A DNA stretch of 64,000 bases from Stappia sp. TSB10P1A (GTDB lineage: Bacteria; Pseudomonadota; Alphaproteobacteria; Rhizobiales; Stappiaceae): assembly GCF_900185725.1 (NCBI RefSeq), contig NZ_FYAU01000015.1, positions 1-64,000 of the forward strand, written 5' to 3'. Numbering within the stretch: position 1 is the stretch's first letter; each line of letters starts with the position of its first letter. Of this stretch, positions 28,304 through 37,097 are shown in pieces. The position numbers were made by a program, and so were the translations under genes. The notes below the pieces were generated by a model. It searched no databases. It was given only the letters and a program-made list of their open reading frames with translations, and was not told the origin of the DNA.

Positions 28304-29581
28304 GTGAGAGGGGAAATGCCGGGGCGAATGGACAAAGCCGGGGCGGAGGTTCCGGGCGAGATCGCGGGGCTGCCGCAGTCGATCGAGGATTTCCGCAGCT
28401 TGGCGTGCCGGCGGCTGCCGCGCTTCGTCTTCGATTTCATCGATGGCGGCAGCGGCTCGGAAGATACGCTGGCGGAAAACCGCGCCGCGCTCGACCGCAT
28501 CCGGCTGGTCGGCTCGGCTCCGCGCGATGTCAGCGCCTGCAGCCCGGCGATCACACTTTTTGGCGAACCGCTGTCGATGCCGCTGATCATCGGGCCGACC
28601 GGGCTTGCCGGGGCGGCCTGGCCGCGCGGCGATCTGGATCTTGCGCGGGCCGCCTCGCGTTGCGGCATTCCCTTCGTCATGAGTTCGGCGGCGACCGCCA
28701 GCATGGAAGAGGTGGCGGCGGCCGGTGCCGGTCCCAAATGGTTCCAGCTCTATCTGTTCCGCAACCGGGAGGTCAGCCGGCGGCTGGTCGAGAGGGCCGC
28801 CGCGCTGGGGTTCCGGGCGCTGGAGGTGACGGTCGACAATGCGGTGCCGGGGCGGCGCCTGCGCGATGTGCGCAACGGGTTCTCGCTGCCGTTCCGCTGG
28901 TCGCCTGCAAAGCTCGCGAGCCTCCTGGCGCATCCCCGCTGGTCGCTGCAGATGGCGCGGGCCGGGGCGCCGAGGCTGGAGGTGATGGCGGCCGAACTCG
29001 GCCGGCTGGGCGCCACGGACACGATTGCCGAACTGATGCAGTCGCAGCTCGATCCGTCGGTGGGCTGGGACGACATCGACCGGATCCGCGACGCCTGGCG
29101 GGGGCCGCTGATCGTCAAGGGGATGATGGATCCGGCGCAGGTGCGCCGCGCCGTGGAAATCGGCGTCGACGGCCTCGTCGTCAGCAATCACGGCGGGCGG
29201 CAGCTCGATGGCGCGGTCGCCAGCATTGACATCCTGCCCGAGTTTCGCGCCGAAGCAGGCCGGCGGCTTGCGCTCTTGGTCGACAGCGGCTTCCGGAGCG
29301 GCTCGGACATCGCTCGTGCACTCGCTCGCGGGGCGGATGCCGTGCAGGTGGGACGGGCAACCCTCTATGCGCTGGCCGCGGCGGGCGAGTGCGGCGTCGT
29401 CCAAGCGCTTGCCGTCCTCAGACGCGAGTTCGAGGTCGTCCAGATGCTCATGGGCGTGCGGCGTCCGGCCGAATTCACGCGGTCCATGCTGCGGGAACCG
29501 GCCGCCGGCAATGGACCGGCGGTTCGGAGCGAGCGGGCGGGAGCCCGCCAACAGGATCTTCCAACGGTGATGACGGAGTGA
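28304..29581 (+). CDS. FMN-dependent alpha-hydroxy-acid dehydrogenase (lactate/mandelate family)
   Basis: A roughly 425-residue TIM-barrel flavoprotein that oxidises an L-2-hydroxy acid to the 2-keto acid. Family marks are FVFDFIDGGSGSEDTL at the N-terminus, FQLYLFRN, the VTVDNAVPGRRLRDVRNGF segment, the substrate-binding VKGMMD, the catalytic His in SNHGGRQLDG near residue 295, and the FMN phosphate site DSGFRSGSDIARALA. The start is uncertain: GTG 28304 has the best Shine-Dalgarno (GGAGG), and ATG 28316 or 28328 are alternatives. The C-terminal 40 residues are low complexity. Beside a prephenate-dehydratase-like gene, phenyllactate or mandelate are candidate substrates (inference). Confidence 0.87.
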   Translation: MRGEMPGRMDKAGAEVPGEIAGLPQSIEDFRSLACRRLPRFVFDFIDGGSGSEDTLAENRAALDRIRLVGSAPRDVSACSPAITLFGEPLSMPLIIGPTGLAGAAWPRGDLDLARAASRCGIPFVMSSAATASMEEVAAAGAGPKWFQLYLFRNREVSRRLVERAAALGFRALEVTVDNAVPGRRLRDVRNGFSLPFRWSPAKLASLLAHPRWSLQMARAGAPRLEVMAAELGRLGATDTIAELMQSQLDPSVGWDDIDRIRDAWRGPLIVKGMMDPAQVRRAVEIGVDGLVVSNHGGRQLDGAVASIDILPEFRAEAGRRLALLVDSGFRSGSDIARALARGADAVQVGRATLYALAAAGECGVVQALAVLRREFEVVQMLMGVRRPAEFTRSMLREPAAGNGPAVRSERAGARQQDLPTVMTE

Positions 29582-29592
29582 GGAGAAAAGCG

Positions 29593-30561
29593 ATGTTCCG
29601 ATCGAAATGGGCTGCCATGGCGGCGATGCTGCTCGCGGGTGCCGGGCTTTGGGGCGCCGAGGCGGCCGAACAGAAGCAGGTGGCGATCACCTATATCATC
29701 GATCATCCGGCGATCGACGCGGCGCGCAACGGCATTGTCGAGGAACTGGCCGAGGCCGGCTACAAGGCCGGCGAGACGCTGAAGCTGCACACCCAGAGCG
29801 CCCAGGGCAGCATGCCGACGCAGTTGCAGATCGCCAAGGAATTCGCCGGGCTGAAGCCCGACCTGCTGGTCGCCATCAGCACGCCTTCGGCCCAGGCCCT
29901 GCAGAGCGCGGCGGGCGACATCCCGGTGCTGTTCTCGGCGGTGACCGATCCCGTCGAGGCAAAGCTGGTGGCGAGCCTGGAGAGCCCGGGCGGCAACATC
30001 ACCGGAACCACCGACAAGCAGCCGTTCGGCCCGACCCTGCAACTGATCCGCGACCTGCTGCCCGAGGCCAGCAAGCTCGGCGTCATCTACAATGCCGGCG
30101 AAGCCAACTCGGTCTCCCAGGTCGCGGCGCTGAAGCAGGAGGCGGGCGCCTATGGGTTCGAGATCGAGGAGAGCTCCGCCTCGCAGACGGCGATGGTCGG
30201 CGATGCCGCGCTGAGCCTTGCCGGCCGCGCCGACGCCATTCTCATTCCCACCGACAGCACCGTGGTGGCGGCGGTCGAAAGCGTCGTCAATGTGGGCCGG
30301 AAGGCGAAGATCCCGGTCTTTGCCAGCGACACGGATTCGGTCGAACGGGGCGCCGTCGCGGCCCTCGGTTTCGACTATTACCAGCTTGGCCGCATCACCG
30401 GAAAGATGGCGATCCGGGTGCTGTCGGGCGAGAGCCCGGCGACGATCCCGGTCGGGGCGCTGGAGAGCCAGGATCTCTATCTCAACAAGACATCGGCCGC
30501 GGCCATGGGCGTCGAGCTGCCCGAAGCGCTGCTCGCCTCGGCCAAGAAGGTGGTCGACTAA
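29593..30561 (+). CDS. TrpX-type ABC transporter substrate-binding protein
   Basis: A 322-residue exported protein of the ABC_sub_bind family (COG2984), which includes tryptophan-binding TrpX. The signal peptide ends near AEAAE at residue 26. It keeps the family's LVAISTPSAQALQSAA and PVLFSAVTDPVEAKLV stretches and the FDYYQLGR end region. An AGGAG sits 7 bases before ATG 29593, directly after the dehydrogenase stop. With the downstream TrpY- and TrpZ-type genes it makes one importer, likely for an aromatic amino acid or related compound; the ligand is inferred from family only. Confidence 0.92.
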   Translation: MFRSKWAAMAAMLLAGAGLWGAEAAEQKQVAITYIIDHPAIDAARNGIVEELAEAGYKAGETLKLHTQSAQGSMPTQLQIAKEFAGLKPDLLVAISTPSAQALQSAAGDIPVLFSAVTDPVEAKLVASLESPGGNITGTTDKQPFGPTLQLIRDLLPEASKLGVIYNAGEANSVSQVAALKQEAGAYGFEIEESSASQTAMVGDAALSLAGRADAILIPTDSTVVAAVESVVNVGRKAKIPVFASDTDSVERGAVAALGFDYYQLGRITGKMAIRVLSGESPATIPVGALESQDLYLNKTSAAAMGVELPEALLASAKKVVD

Positions 30562-30654
30562 GCCCTTTTGTAGTTCGGAGCCATTCTGACGGAGCGATTT
30601 TGTGACAAGGTCAAGCAAAGACACGCAGGCCGTATCTGGAGACGGACAGGGGGA

Positions 30655-30676
30655 TTTGCGCCGGAACTGGCGCAAA
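30655..30676 (+). promoter_or_regulatory. Intercistronic hairpin between the TrpX- and TrpY-type genes
   Basis: TTTGCGCC and GGCGCAAA form a perfect 8-bp stem with a 6-nt loop inside a 268-bp gap, otherwise unusual within an operon. No T-run follows, so it is not a standard terminator. It could stabilise the upstream mRNA end (binding-protein excess is common) or act as an operator. Confidence 0.5.
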
Positions 30677-30829
30677 ATCGCCCGCCCCACAGGGCTTCCG
30701 ATTGGTGGGCGCCCGACGCCGAACCGATCTTGCCCGATGCGAAGGCATCGCGCGGCGACCGTTTCGACACCGGATCGCCGTCCCAATCGAGAAGCAGAAT
30801 TCACTTCGAACTGGCCGAAAGGGCTCTAG

Positions 30830-31765
30830 ATGAGCATGCTGGCATTGTCCGGGGCTATCGAGGCGGGGCTGCTGTTCTCGCTGGTGGCGCTCGGGGTCTA
30901 TATCTCGTTCCGGGTCCTGAATTTTCCGGATCTGACGGTGGACGGCAGCTTCCCTCTGGGGGCTGCCGCCACGGCGGTGGCGATCGTCTCGGGCATCAAC
31001 CCACTGCTGGCAACGCTGATCGGCACGGGGGCGGGTGCCTGTGCCGGTTTCGTCTCGGCCTATCTCAACGTCCGCTTCAGGATCCTGAACCTGTTGGCCG
31101 GCATCCTGACCATGGTCGCGCTCTACTCGATCAACCTGCGCGTCATGGGGCGGCCGAACATCTCCCTCTATGGCGAGGAAACGATCTTCACGCCGTTCGA
31201 CGGGCTGCTCGGGCTCGGCATCTGGACCAACGCCGTCGTGCTGCTGGCGATTGCCGTCGCGATGAAATTCGCCGTCGACTGGTTTCTCGCAACGGAGATC
31301 GGACTGGCGCTGCGAGCCAGCGGCGAGAACCCGGTGATGGCGCGGGCGCAGTCGGTCGACAACGACCGGATGACCCTGATCGGCCTGACAATCAGCAACG
31401 GCCTTGTCGGCCTGGCCGGTTCGCTCTTCGCCCAGAGCCAGGGGGTTGCCGATGTCTCAATGGGCATCGGCACCATTGTCACCGGCCTTGCGGCGCTGAT
31501 CATCGGCGAGACCCTGCTCGGTTCGCTCAAGGTCGGCTGGGCGACGCTCGGCTGTCTGGCCGGGGCGCTGCTCTACCGCTTCTTCATCGCGCTTGCGCTG
31601 AGTGCCGGTTTTCTCGGCATCCAGGCCCAGGATCTCAACCTGGTGACGGCGGTGGTGGTGGCCGTGGCGGTGGTCCTCTCCCGCGCCCGCCGCAAGCACC
31701 CGCTGCATCTGCGCACGCGGCTGCAGCGGCTTTTCGCCCGCCCGCAAGGACAGAAAGGTGCCTGA
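30830..31765 (+). CDS. TrpY-type ABC transporter permease
   Basis: A 311-residue inner-membrane permease (COG4120 family) with about 8-9 hydrophobic segments. It starts with the typical GAIEAGLLFSLVALGVYISF and LNFPDLTVDGSFPLGAA, and carries the EIGLALRASGENPVMARAQ cytoplasmic loop that contacts the ATPase. The C-terminal 25 residues are basic. The ATG directly follows an in-frame-unrelated TAG, 268 bp after the binding-protein gene. The ATPase gene starts 3 bp after its stop. Confidence 0.92.
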   Translation: MSMLALSGAIEAGLLFSLVALGVYISFRVLNFPDLTVDGSFPLGAAATAVAIVSGINPLLATLIGTGAGACAGFVSAYLNVRFRILNLLAGILTMVALYSINLRVMGRPNISLYGEETIFTPFDGLLGLGIWTNAVVLLAIAVAMKFAVDWFLATEIGLALRASGENPVMARAQSVDNDRMTLIGLTISNGLVGLAGSLFAQSQGVADVSMGIGTIVTGLAALIIGETLLGSLKVGWATLGCLAGALLYRFFIALALSAGFLGIQAQDLNLVTAVVVAVAVVLSRARRKHPLHLRTRLQRLFARPQGQKGA

Positions 31766-31768
31766 CCC

Positions 31769-32566
31769 ATGCTGAGCATCTGCGATGCCTATGTCACGTT
31801 CAATCCCGGCACGCCGATCGCGGTCCCCGCGTTGCGCGGGGTCGATCTGGATCTCGCGCCGGGCGAGTTCGTCACCGTCATCGGCACCAATGGCGCCGGC
31901 AAGTCGACGTTGCTGTCGGCGGTCGCCGGCGATGTCCGGCTGGACCGGGGCGGGATCTATGTGGACGGCCATGACGTGACGCGCTGGCCGACCGAGCGGC
32001 GCGCCAGCCTGATCGGCCGTGTCTTTCAGGAGCCGCGCGCCGGCACCTGCAGTTCGCTGACCGTGGAGGAGAACCTGGCGCTGGCGGCAAGCCGGGGCGG
32101 CCGCCGCCGGCTGCGGCTGGCCCTCGGGCGGGGGGCGGAGCGCGCGCGCCTGAAGGAGCACCTGGCACGGCTCGGCATGGGGCTGGAGGACAGGCTCGGT
32201 GCGCATGTCGGCACGCTCTCGGGCGGGCAGCGCCAGGCGCTCAGCCTGTTGATGGCAACGCTTCTGCCAATGAAGATCCTGATCCTTGACGAGCATACCG
32301 CGGCGCTCGACCCCGGCGCGGCGGCGACGATCCTGGCGCTGTCGAGCGAGATCACGGGCGAGCAGCGGCTGACCACGCTGATGGTCACCCACAGCATGCG
32401 CAATTCGCTCGATCACGGGGAGCGGACGATCATGATGAATGCCGGCCGCGTGCTGCTGGACATTCGCGGCGATGAGCGCAAGGGCTACGACGTGCCCGAC
32501 CTGCTCGCGCTCTTCAAGAAGACCACCGGCAAGGCAGTCGAGGACGATCAACTGGTCCTGGCGTGA
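31769..32566 (+). CDS. TrpZ-type ABC transporter ATP-binding protein
   Basis: A 265-residue ATPase (COG1101 family). Walker A is GTNGAGKST, the Q-loop region RVFQEPRAGT, signature LSGGQRQALSLLMATL, Walker B ILILDEHTAALD, and the H-loop MVTHSM. It energises the importer formed with the two preceding genes. It is the last plus-strand gene of this operon segment and converges with the YciI gene. A GC hairpin follows its stop. Confidence 0.93.
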   Translation: MLSICDAYVTFNPGTPIAVPALRGVDLDLAPGEFVTVIGTNGAGKSTLLSAVAGDVRLDRGGIYVDGHDVTRWPTERRASLIGRVFQEPRAGTCSSLTVEENLALAASRGGRRRLRLALGRGAERARLKEHLARLGMGLEDRLGAHVGTLSGGQRQALSLLMATLLPMKILILDEHTAALDPGAAATILALSSEITGEQRLTTLMVTHSMRNSLDHGERTIMMNAGRVLLDIRGDERKGYDVPDLLALFKKTTGKAVEDDQLVLA

Positions 32567-32574
32567 CGCGCACA

Positions 32575-32591
32575 CCGGCCCGGTGGGCCGG
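32575..32591. terminator. GC hairpin between convergent genes, possible weak terminator
   Basis: CCGGCCC-GGT-GGGCCGG, a perfect 7-bp stem 8 bp after the ATPase stop. It lacks a T-run on either strand, so the assignment is tentative. Confidence 0.35.
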
Positions 32592-32629
32592 GCGGAGACG
32601 GGATCGGGCGATCCGGGGCGGGGCCGGCT

Positions 32630-32962
32630 TCAGGCCAGCGCCCGTTCCCTTGCCAGTTCCGACAGGAGCAGGCCGGGGGGATGTTCCGGCACCATCTGCC
32701 GCAGCCGGTGCACACCGACCGTGGAAAACAGGCCGGCCCGGGCATAGGGTTCGTCGGCGAGGAAGGCCTCGACCGCTTGCCTGTCGTCGAAGGCGAGCAC
32801 CATCAGGCTGCCGAGCACCCGGCTGCCGTCCTCGCTTTGCAGCGGGCCGCCGAACAGAACCCGGGACTGGTGCGCTATCATGTATTCCAGATGCACGGCC
32901 CGGGTGCGGCGGCGCAGGTCGCCGGCGTCGGGACGATCGATGCAATAGACGACATAGGGCAC
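32630..32962 (-). CDS. YciI family protein
   Basis: A 110-residue YciI-like protein (dimeric alpha-beta barrel, muconolactone-isomerase-like fold). The family's histidine and aspartate are visible in RAVHLEYMIAH and FDDRQAVEAFLADEPYARAGL. The open frame extends far upstream, but GTG 32962 is preceded by AAGGAG 7 bases away and matches the family start PYVVYCIDRPD, so I chose it. YciI proteins often act as small lyases or hydrolases in catabolic pathways; the reaction here is unknown. It lies opposite to its neighbours, between the ABC genes and marR. Confidence 0.82.
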   Translation of the reverse strand: MPYVVYCIDRPDAGDLRRRTRAVHLEYMIAHQSRVLFGGPLQSEDGSRVLGSLMVLAFDDRQAVEAFLADEPYARAGLFSTVGVHRLRQMVPEHPPGLLLSELARERALA

Positions 32963-33210
32963 GCTATCTCTCCTTCCGCTTCCACAGGGTCCAGGGTCTC
33001 GGCAGAGCGGCCGCACCGCCCTACGGTTGCGCGCGCCGCGCGCCGGAAGACCGGCTGGCGCATGACTTGCCGGCGCCCGCACCGCCGACGGCCGCCTTTC
33101 CCACGTCGGGCGGGATGGCACGCCGGCTCGCGAGAGCGAAGGCGGTTGCTTTTTCGCGCCCGGACGCGGCACAACCTCTCGGGTTGCCTGGGACAATTAG
33201 AAGGGATATG

Positions 33211-33231
33211 ATTGCAATATGCAAGCAAATA
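33211..33231. promoter_or_regulatory. MarR operator overlapping the marR start codon
   Basis: ATTGCA-N3-TGCAAG followed by CAAATA. The marR ATG (33219) is inside the inverted repeat, and AAGGGA is just upstream. Compare 26096-26123. Binding here would block initiation of marR, consistent with autorepression. Confidence 0.65.
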
Positions 33232-33779
33232 GCAATCAAGGTTCGCGGCCCGCAAAGGCCGGAACCGCGGAAACCGGTGCCGACGAATGGCTTCAACTCG
33301 AAACCTGGCTGCCCTACCGGCTATTTCGGATCTCCTCGCGGGTGGCGGATGTGCTCGGCGCCTTCTACGGACCGAAATACGGCCTGTCCCGCGCGGCCTG
33401 GCGAACGATGGCGATCGTCGCGAACCGTCCGGGGATCAGCGTCAAGGAGATCTGCCAGGCTGGCGGGCTCGACCAGTTCGCGGTGTCACGGGCCATCCGG
33501 CAACTGGTCGAACTGGGCTTCGCGCAGCGCCAGACCGGCAAGTCCGACCGGCGCTATGCGGCGATCGAGCTCTCCGAAACGGGATGGTCGGCCTATGGCG
33601 AGATCTCGCAGTTGTCGCGCCGCATCCATGCGGAACTGACCGGGTCGATCACCGACGAGGAACTGGCGGTGCTCGATGTCCTGCTCGCCAAGCTCGACAA
33701 TGCCAGCGCCGGTGTCCTGGCGCGTGGCTGGCACGGAGTGATGGACAGCAAGGTGGGCGGCAGAAGCGACAGGTCCTGA
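33219..33779 (+). CDS. MarR-family transcriptional regulator
   Basis: A 186-residue MarR protein with winged HTH in the middle (ISVKEICQAGGLDQFAVSRA recognition region, DRRYAAIELSETG wing). It has a polar N-terminal extension of about 25 residues. The start ATG lies inside an inverted repeat that also occurs upstream of the methyltransferase gene 7 kb away, so it probably represses itself and the 26382-32566 operon. MarR proteins usually respond to small aromatic ligands, which suits a cluster with aromatic-acid-type enzymes and an exporter (inference). Confidence 0.92.
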   Translation: MQANSNQGSRPAKAGTAETGADEWLQLETWLPYRLFRISSRVADVLGAFYGPKYGLSRAAWRTMAIVANRPGISVKEICQAGGLDQFAVSRAIRQLVELGFAQRQTGKSDRRYAAIELSETGWSAYGEISQLSRRIHAELTGSITDEELAVLDVLLAKLDNASAGVLARGWHGVMDSKVGGRSDRS

Positions 33780-33879
33780 TCAGGGCGGGCAGCCGTCCGC
33801 CCAAGCATCGCCTGGACCGCATCCGGCGCGGAACCGGGTCTTGCGGACGCGGTTCGCTCGGCGCTTGAAAGGGACGGCC

Positions 33880-34821
33880 ATGCACGCATTCTTGTTCGCC
33901 GCCACCGCGATCTTGTGGGGCAGCAGCGCCATCGTCACCGGTCATCAGGCCGTTTCCGGGGCGCCGGAAGTGTCCGTCGGCTATCGCATGGCGCTGGTCA
34001 GCCTGATCATGTTCGGCTGGTGCCTCGCATCAGGCCAGAAGCTTGATCTGCGCGCCGTCGACCGGCCCTGGGTGATGCTGCAGGGGGTGCTTTTCTTCGG
34101 CCTCGCCTTCATCACCTTCTACCACGCAACGACGCTGATCCCGAGTGGCATCGCGGCGCTGATCCTGTCGACCTCCTCGCTTTTCGCCGCCCTGGTCGGC
34201 TGGCTGTTCCTGTCCGCCCCCGTAACCGGGCGGACCGTTGCCGGGATCCTCGCCGGCGTCGTCGGACTTGCCATCATCGCCTTGCCGCAGCTTGCCGCCA
34301 CGGTCTCGGGCATCGCCTCCGATGCCGCCGTGACGCAGAGCAGCCTCGTCGGCGCGGTGCTGGCCGTCGCCGCGGCGTTCTGCACCGGCTGCGGCACGGT
34401 GGTGGCGATGCGCAACCAGCGCGGCGGCATGCCGATCGCCGCTCTGATCAGTTGGGCGGCCCTGTTTGGCGCGCTGTTCTCGTTCCTGCTTGCCGTTCTG
34501 GGACAGATGAGCTTCCGCGTCGAGGTTTCGGCGGAATACCTGATGGGGCTGGCCTATCTGGCGGTGTTCTCGTCCTGCCTGACCTTCTTCATGTATTTCA
34601 GTCTCGTGCAGCGCATCGGCGCAGCCAGCGCCTCCTATACGCTGGCGCTGGTCCCGGTGGTCGCGCTGATCCTGTCGGCGCTGTTCGAGAACCTGACCCT
34701 CGACGCCTATATCCTGGCCGGCAGCGCGGCAGTGCTGGTCGGCAACGTTCTCGTACTCGGGGGGCAGGGACGGCCGACCCCCTCGGCGGCATCGCTCCAG
34801 ATGGGGGAGGAGAGATCATGA
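33880..34821 (+). CDS. EamA/DMT-family transporter
   Basis: A 313-residue inner-membrane protein with ten predicted hydrophobic segments in two EamA repeats (residues about 3-135 and 160-295), the layout of drug/metabolite exporters. I chose ATG 33880, with AAAGGGA upstream; an upstream in-frame start would add a basic leader. It follows marR by 100 bp and overlaps the RidA gene by 4 bases (ATGA). Export of an amino acid or a toxic pathway intermediate is likely from family and context. Confidence 0.9.
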   Translation: MHAFLFAATAILWGSSAIVTGHQAVSGAPEVSVGYRMALVSLIMFGWCLASGQKLDLRAVDRPWVMLQGVLFFGLAFITFYHATTLIPSGIAALILSTSSLFAALVGWLFLSAPVTGRTVAGILAGVVGLAIIALPQLAATVSGIASDAAVTQSSLVGAVLAVAAAFCTGCGTVVAMRNQRGGMPIAALISWAALFGALFSFLLAVLGQMSFRVEVSAEYLMGLAYLAVFSSCLTFFMYFSLVQRIGAASASYTLALVPVVALILSALFENLTLDAYILAGSAAVLVGNVLVLGGQGRPTPSAASLQMGEERS

Positions 34822-35204
34822 CCAGGACGGTTCACGGCGTGCATCCGACCGTGCCGCTGAGCGCGGCGGTCCAGGCGGGCGATTTTCTCTTCCTGTCGGG
34901 CCAGGTGCCGTTCGGGCCGGACGGCCGGCTTGTGCCGGGTGACATCACCGTTCAGACCCGTCAGGTGCTGGAGAATATCGCTGCCGTGCTCGGCAAGGTC
35001 GGCGCGTCGATGGAGGATGTGGTGAAGACCACGGTCTGGCTGACCGACGCGGCCGACTTTGCCGCCTTCAACTCCGTCTATCGCGAGTATTTCCCGTCCC
35101 TGCCGCCGGCCCGATCCTGCGTCGTTTCCCTGCTGGCGGTCGATGCCAGGGTCGAGATCGAGGCGATCGCCCATGTTCCGGTGGGCAGTTCCGGCGGGGC
35201 GTGA
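34818..35204 (+). CDS. RidA family protein
   Basis: A 128-residue trimeric YjgF/YER057c/UK114-type protein. The catalytic arginine of active RidA enzymes is present in PPARSCVVS, and FLFLSGQVPFG and VEIEAIA are typical. Such proteins hydrolyse reactive enamine/imine intermediates from PLP or flavin enzymes. It overlaps the exporter gene by 4 bases, so removal and export of a reactive product may be coupled. It converges with the TRAP genes 51 bp away. Confidence 0.93.
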   Translation: MTRTVHGVHPTVPLSAAVQAGDFLFLSGQVPFGPDGRLVPGDITVQTRQVLENIAAVLGKVGASMEDVVKTTVWLTDAADFAAFNSVYREYFPSLPPARSCVVSLLAVDARVEIEAIAHVPVGSSGGA

Positions 35205-35255
35205 CGGCGCTGCGCCGATCTGTTGCTGCGCGGGCCTCCTGCTTGTTGCCGGGCT

Positions 35256-36539
35256 TCAGCGCATCAGCGAGGGCAGGAACAGCGTGACGGCCGGCAGATA
35301 GGTGACCAGCATCAGCACGACGAAGCTGACCAGAAGCATCGGCCAGAGCGCGAGGGAGATGCGCTCGATCGACAGTTTGCTGATCGCCGCGGCAACGAAC
35401 AGCGAGTAGCCGAAGGGCGGTGTTGCCATGCCGATGGCCAGGTTGATCACCACCAGCGCGCCGAGATGGACCGGGTCGAGGCCGATCTGCGCCCCGATCG
35501 CGGTCAGCGTCGTGCCGAGAATGATCATCGCGGCGATATTGTCCATGATCGCGCCGATGAACAGCAGGAACAGGTTCAGGATCAGCAGGATGACGATCGG
35601 GTTATCGGAGACCGACAGAATGGCCGCAGCGATGGCGGTCGGAAGCTGCTCGATGGCGACCAGCCAGCCGAAGGCGGAGGCAATGGCGATGATGAAGCAG
35701 ATGATCGCCGAGGTGCGCATGGAGGCGACGACGATCCGGCCGAGATCGGCGATCTTCATCTCGCGATGGACGAAGACACCGATGATGAGCGCATAAAGGA
35801 CGGCGATGGCGGAGGCTTCGGTCGGGGTGAAGACGCTGCCATAGATGCCGCCGAGGATCACCAGCGGCGCGAGCAGGGACCACTTGCCGGCATCGAGAGC
35901 CTTCAGCAGTTCGGCGAGGGTGGTGCGGCTGCTCGCGCGGATCTGTCCGCTGCGCCGGGCGGCGATGTAGCAGACGAGCATCAATCCGAGCGCGACCAGC
36001 AGGCCGGGGATGATCCCGGCGAGAAAGAGCTGGCTGATCGATTCCTCCGCCACCACGCCCCAGATGATCAGGGGAATCGAGGGCGGGATCATCTGGCCGA
36101 TGGGGCCGGATGCGGTGGCAAGGGCTGCGGAGAAATCCCGGCGCCATCCGCGCTGCTCCATCTCCGGGATCATGATGCCGCCGATCGCGGCGGTGGTGGC
36201 GGGGGCCGAGCCGGAGATGGCGGCGAAAAACGTCGCCGACAGCACCGTCACCATGCCGAGCCCGCCGGTGACATGCTGCACCAGGCATTGGCAGAAGCGC
36301 ACGAGCCGCCGCGACAGGCCGCCATGCATCATCAGATCGCCGGCCAGGATGAAGCCGGGAATGGCAAGCAGCGAGAAGCTCTGGGTGCCGGCGATGATCC
36401 GCTGCGCCAGGACGACCAGCGGCAGGTCGGCGACCAGCAGGCCGATGATCGAGGCGAGGCCAAGGCAGAACGCGATGGGCATGCCGCCGAACATCGTCGT
36501 CAGGAAGGTGGCGAGAATGGCGAGGGCGACGGCGCTCAT
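35256..36539 (-). CDS. TRAP transporter large permease (DctM-like)
   Basis: A 427-residue inner-membrane protein with about 12 hydrophobic segments. Family stretches are PIAFCLGLAS near the start, GVATVTAIGG-like SGSAPATTAAIGGIMIPEM near residue 120, and GPIGQMIPPSIPLIIWG. It carries the substrate with sodium together with the small permease and the periplasmic binding protein. Its ATG overlaps the small-permease stop by 4 bases. It is the last gene of the minus-strand TRAP operon. Confidence 0.94.
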   Translation of the reverse strand: MSAVALAILATFLTTMFGGMPIAFCLGLASIIGLLVADLPLVVLAQRIIAGTQSFSLLAIPGFILAGDLMMHGGLSRRLVRFCQCLVQHVTGGLGMVTVLSATFFAAISGSAPATTAAIGGIMIPEMEQRGWRRDFSAALATASGPIGQMIPPSIPLIIWGVVAEESISQLFLAGIIPGLLVALGLMLVCYIAARRSGQIRASSRTTLAELLKALDAGKWSLLAPLVILGGIYGSVFTPTEASAIAVLYALIIGVFVHREMKIADLGRIVVASMRTSAIICFIIAIASAFGWLVAIEQLPTAIAAAILSVSDNPIVILLILNLFLLFIGAIMDNIAAMIILGTTLTAIGAQIGLDPVHLGALVVINLAIGMATPPFGYSLFVAAAISKLSIERISLALWPMLLVSFVVLMLVTYLPAVTLFLPSLMR

Positions 36540-37030
36540 CCGATTTTCTCCGCTTCGGCCGGCGCCGGCGGGTTGAACAGGAGCGCCAGCGCGTGCAGGC
36601 AGCCGAGAGCTCCGCAGACCGGCGCGGCGAGGTGGAGGACCTCGATCGGCACGCGCATGGCGGCGGAGACCTGACCGAGGGTGGCATCGGTGTAGTCGAT
36701 ACCCGAGCGCAGCAGGACCAGGCAGAAGCCGAGGATCGCCAGCATGATCAAGGCCTGCCAGGCTCGCCGCAGGCGCGGCGACAGAAGCGAGAGGAACAGG
36801 TCCAGCCGTACATGTGCTCCCGCCCGCAGCGCTGTCGTCGCGGCGAGCAGCGTCGACCAGGTGAACAGCATCAGGGCGAGTTCCTCGGACCAGACCAGCG
36901 AGGCACCGAGCACATAGCGCGAGAAGACCTGGAGAATGAGCGCGGCCATCATCACGGTCGCCATGATGGCGACAACGACATTGGTCAGGCGCGCCACGTG
37001 ATGCGAGAGGCGATCCAAAAGCCAGGCCAT
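36536..37030 (-). CDS. TRAP transporter small permease (DctQ-like)
   Basis: A 164-residue protein with four hydrophobic segments and the family motif ASLVWSEELALMLFTW. The start is not certain: ATG 37030 has GGAA at a suitable distance and starts MAWLLDRLS, while ATG 37042 adds four residues, and the open frame runs back to 37114. It completes the membrane part of the TRAP system and overlaps the large-permease start by 4 bases. Confidence 0.88.
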   Translation of the reverse strand: MAWLLDRLSHHVARLTNVVVAIMATVMMAALILQVFSRYVLGASLVWSEELALMLFTWSTLLAATTALRAGAHVRLDLFLSLLSPRLRRAWQALIMLAILGFCLVLLRSGIDYTDATLGQVSAAMRVPIEVLHLAAPVCGALGCLHALALLFNPPAPAEAEKIG

Positions 37031-37097
37031 GGCCGGTTCCATTTCGTGCGGGGCGGGGACGGCGCCCGCCGTTCGGCGGGCGCCGGAAGACTGCGCT

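Noticed and set aside
30602-30829. 75-codon plus-strand frame between the TrpX- and TrpY-type genes
   Set aside because: Starts at GTG without a Shine-Dalgarno, has no recognisable feature and covers the hairpin; treated as intergenic.
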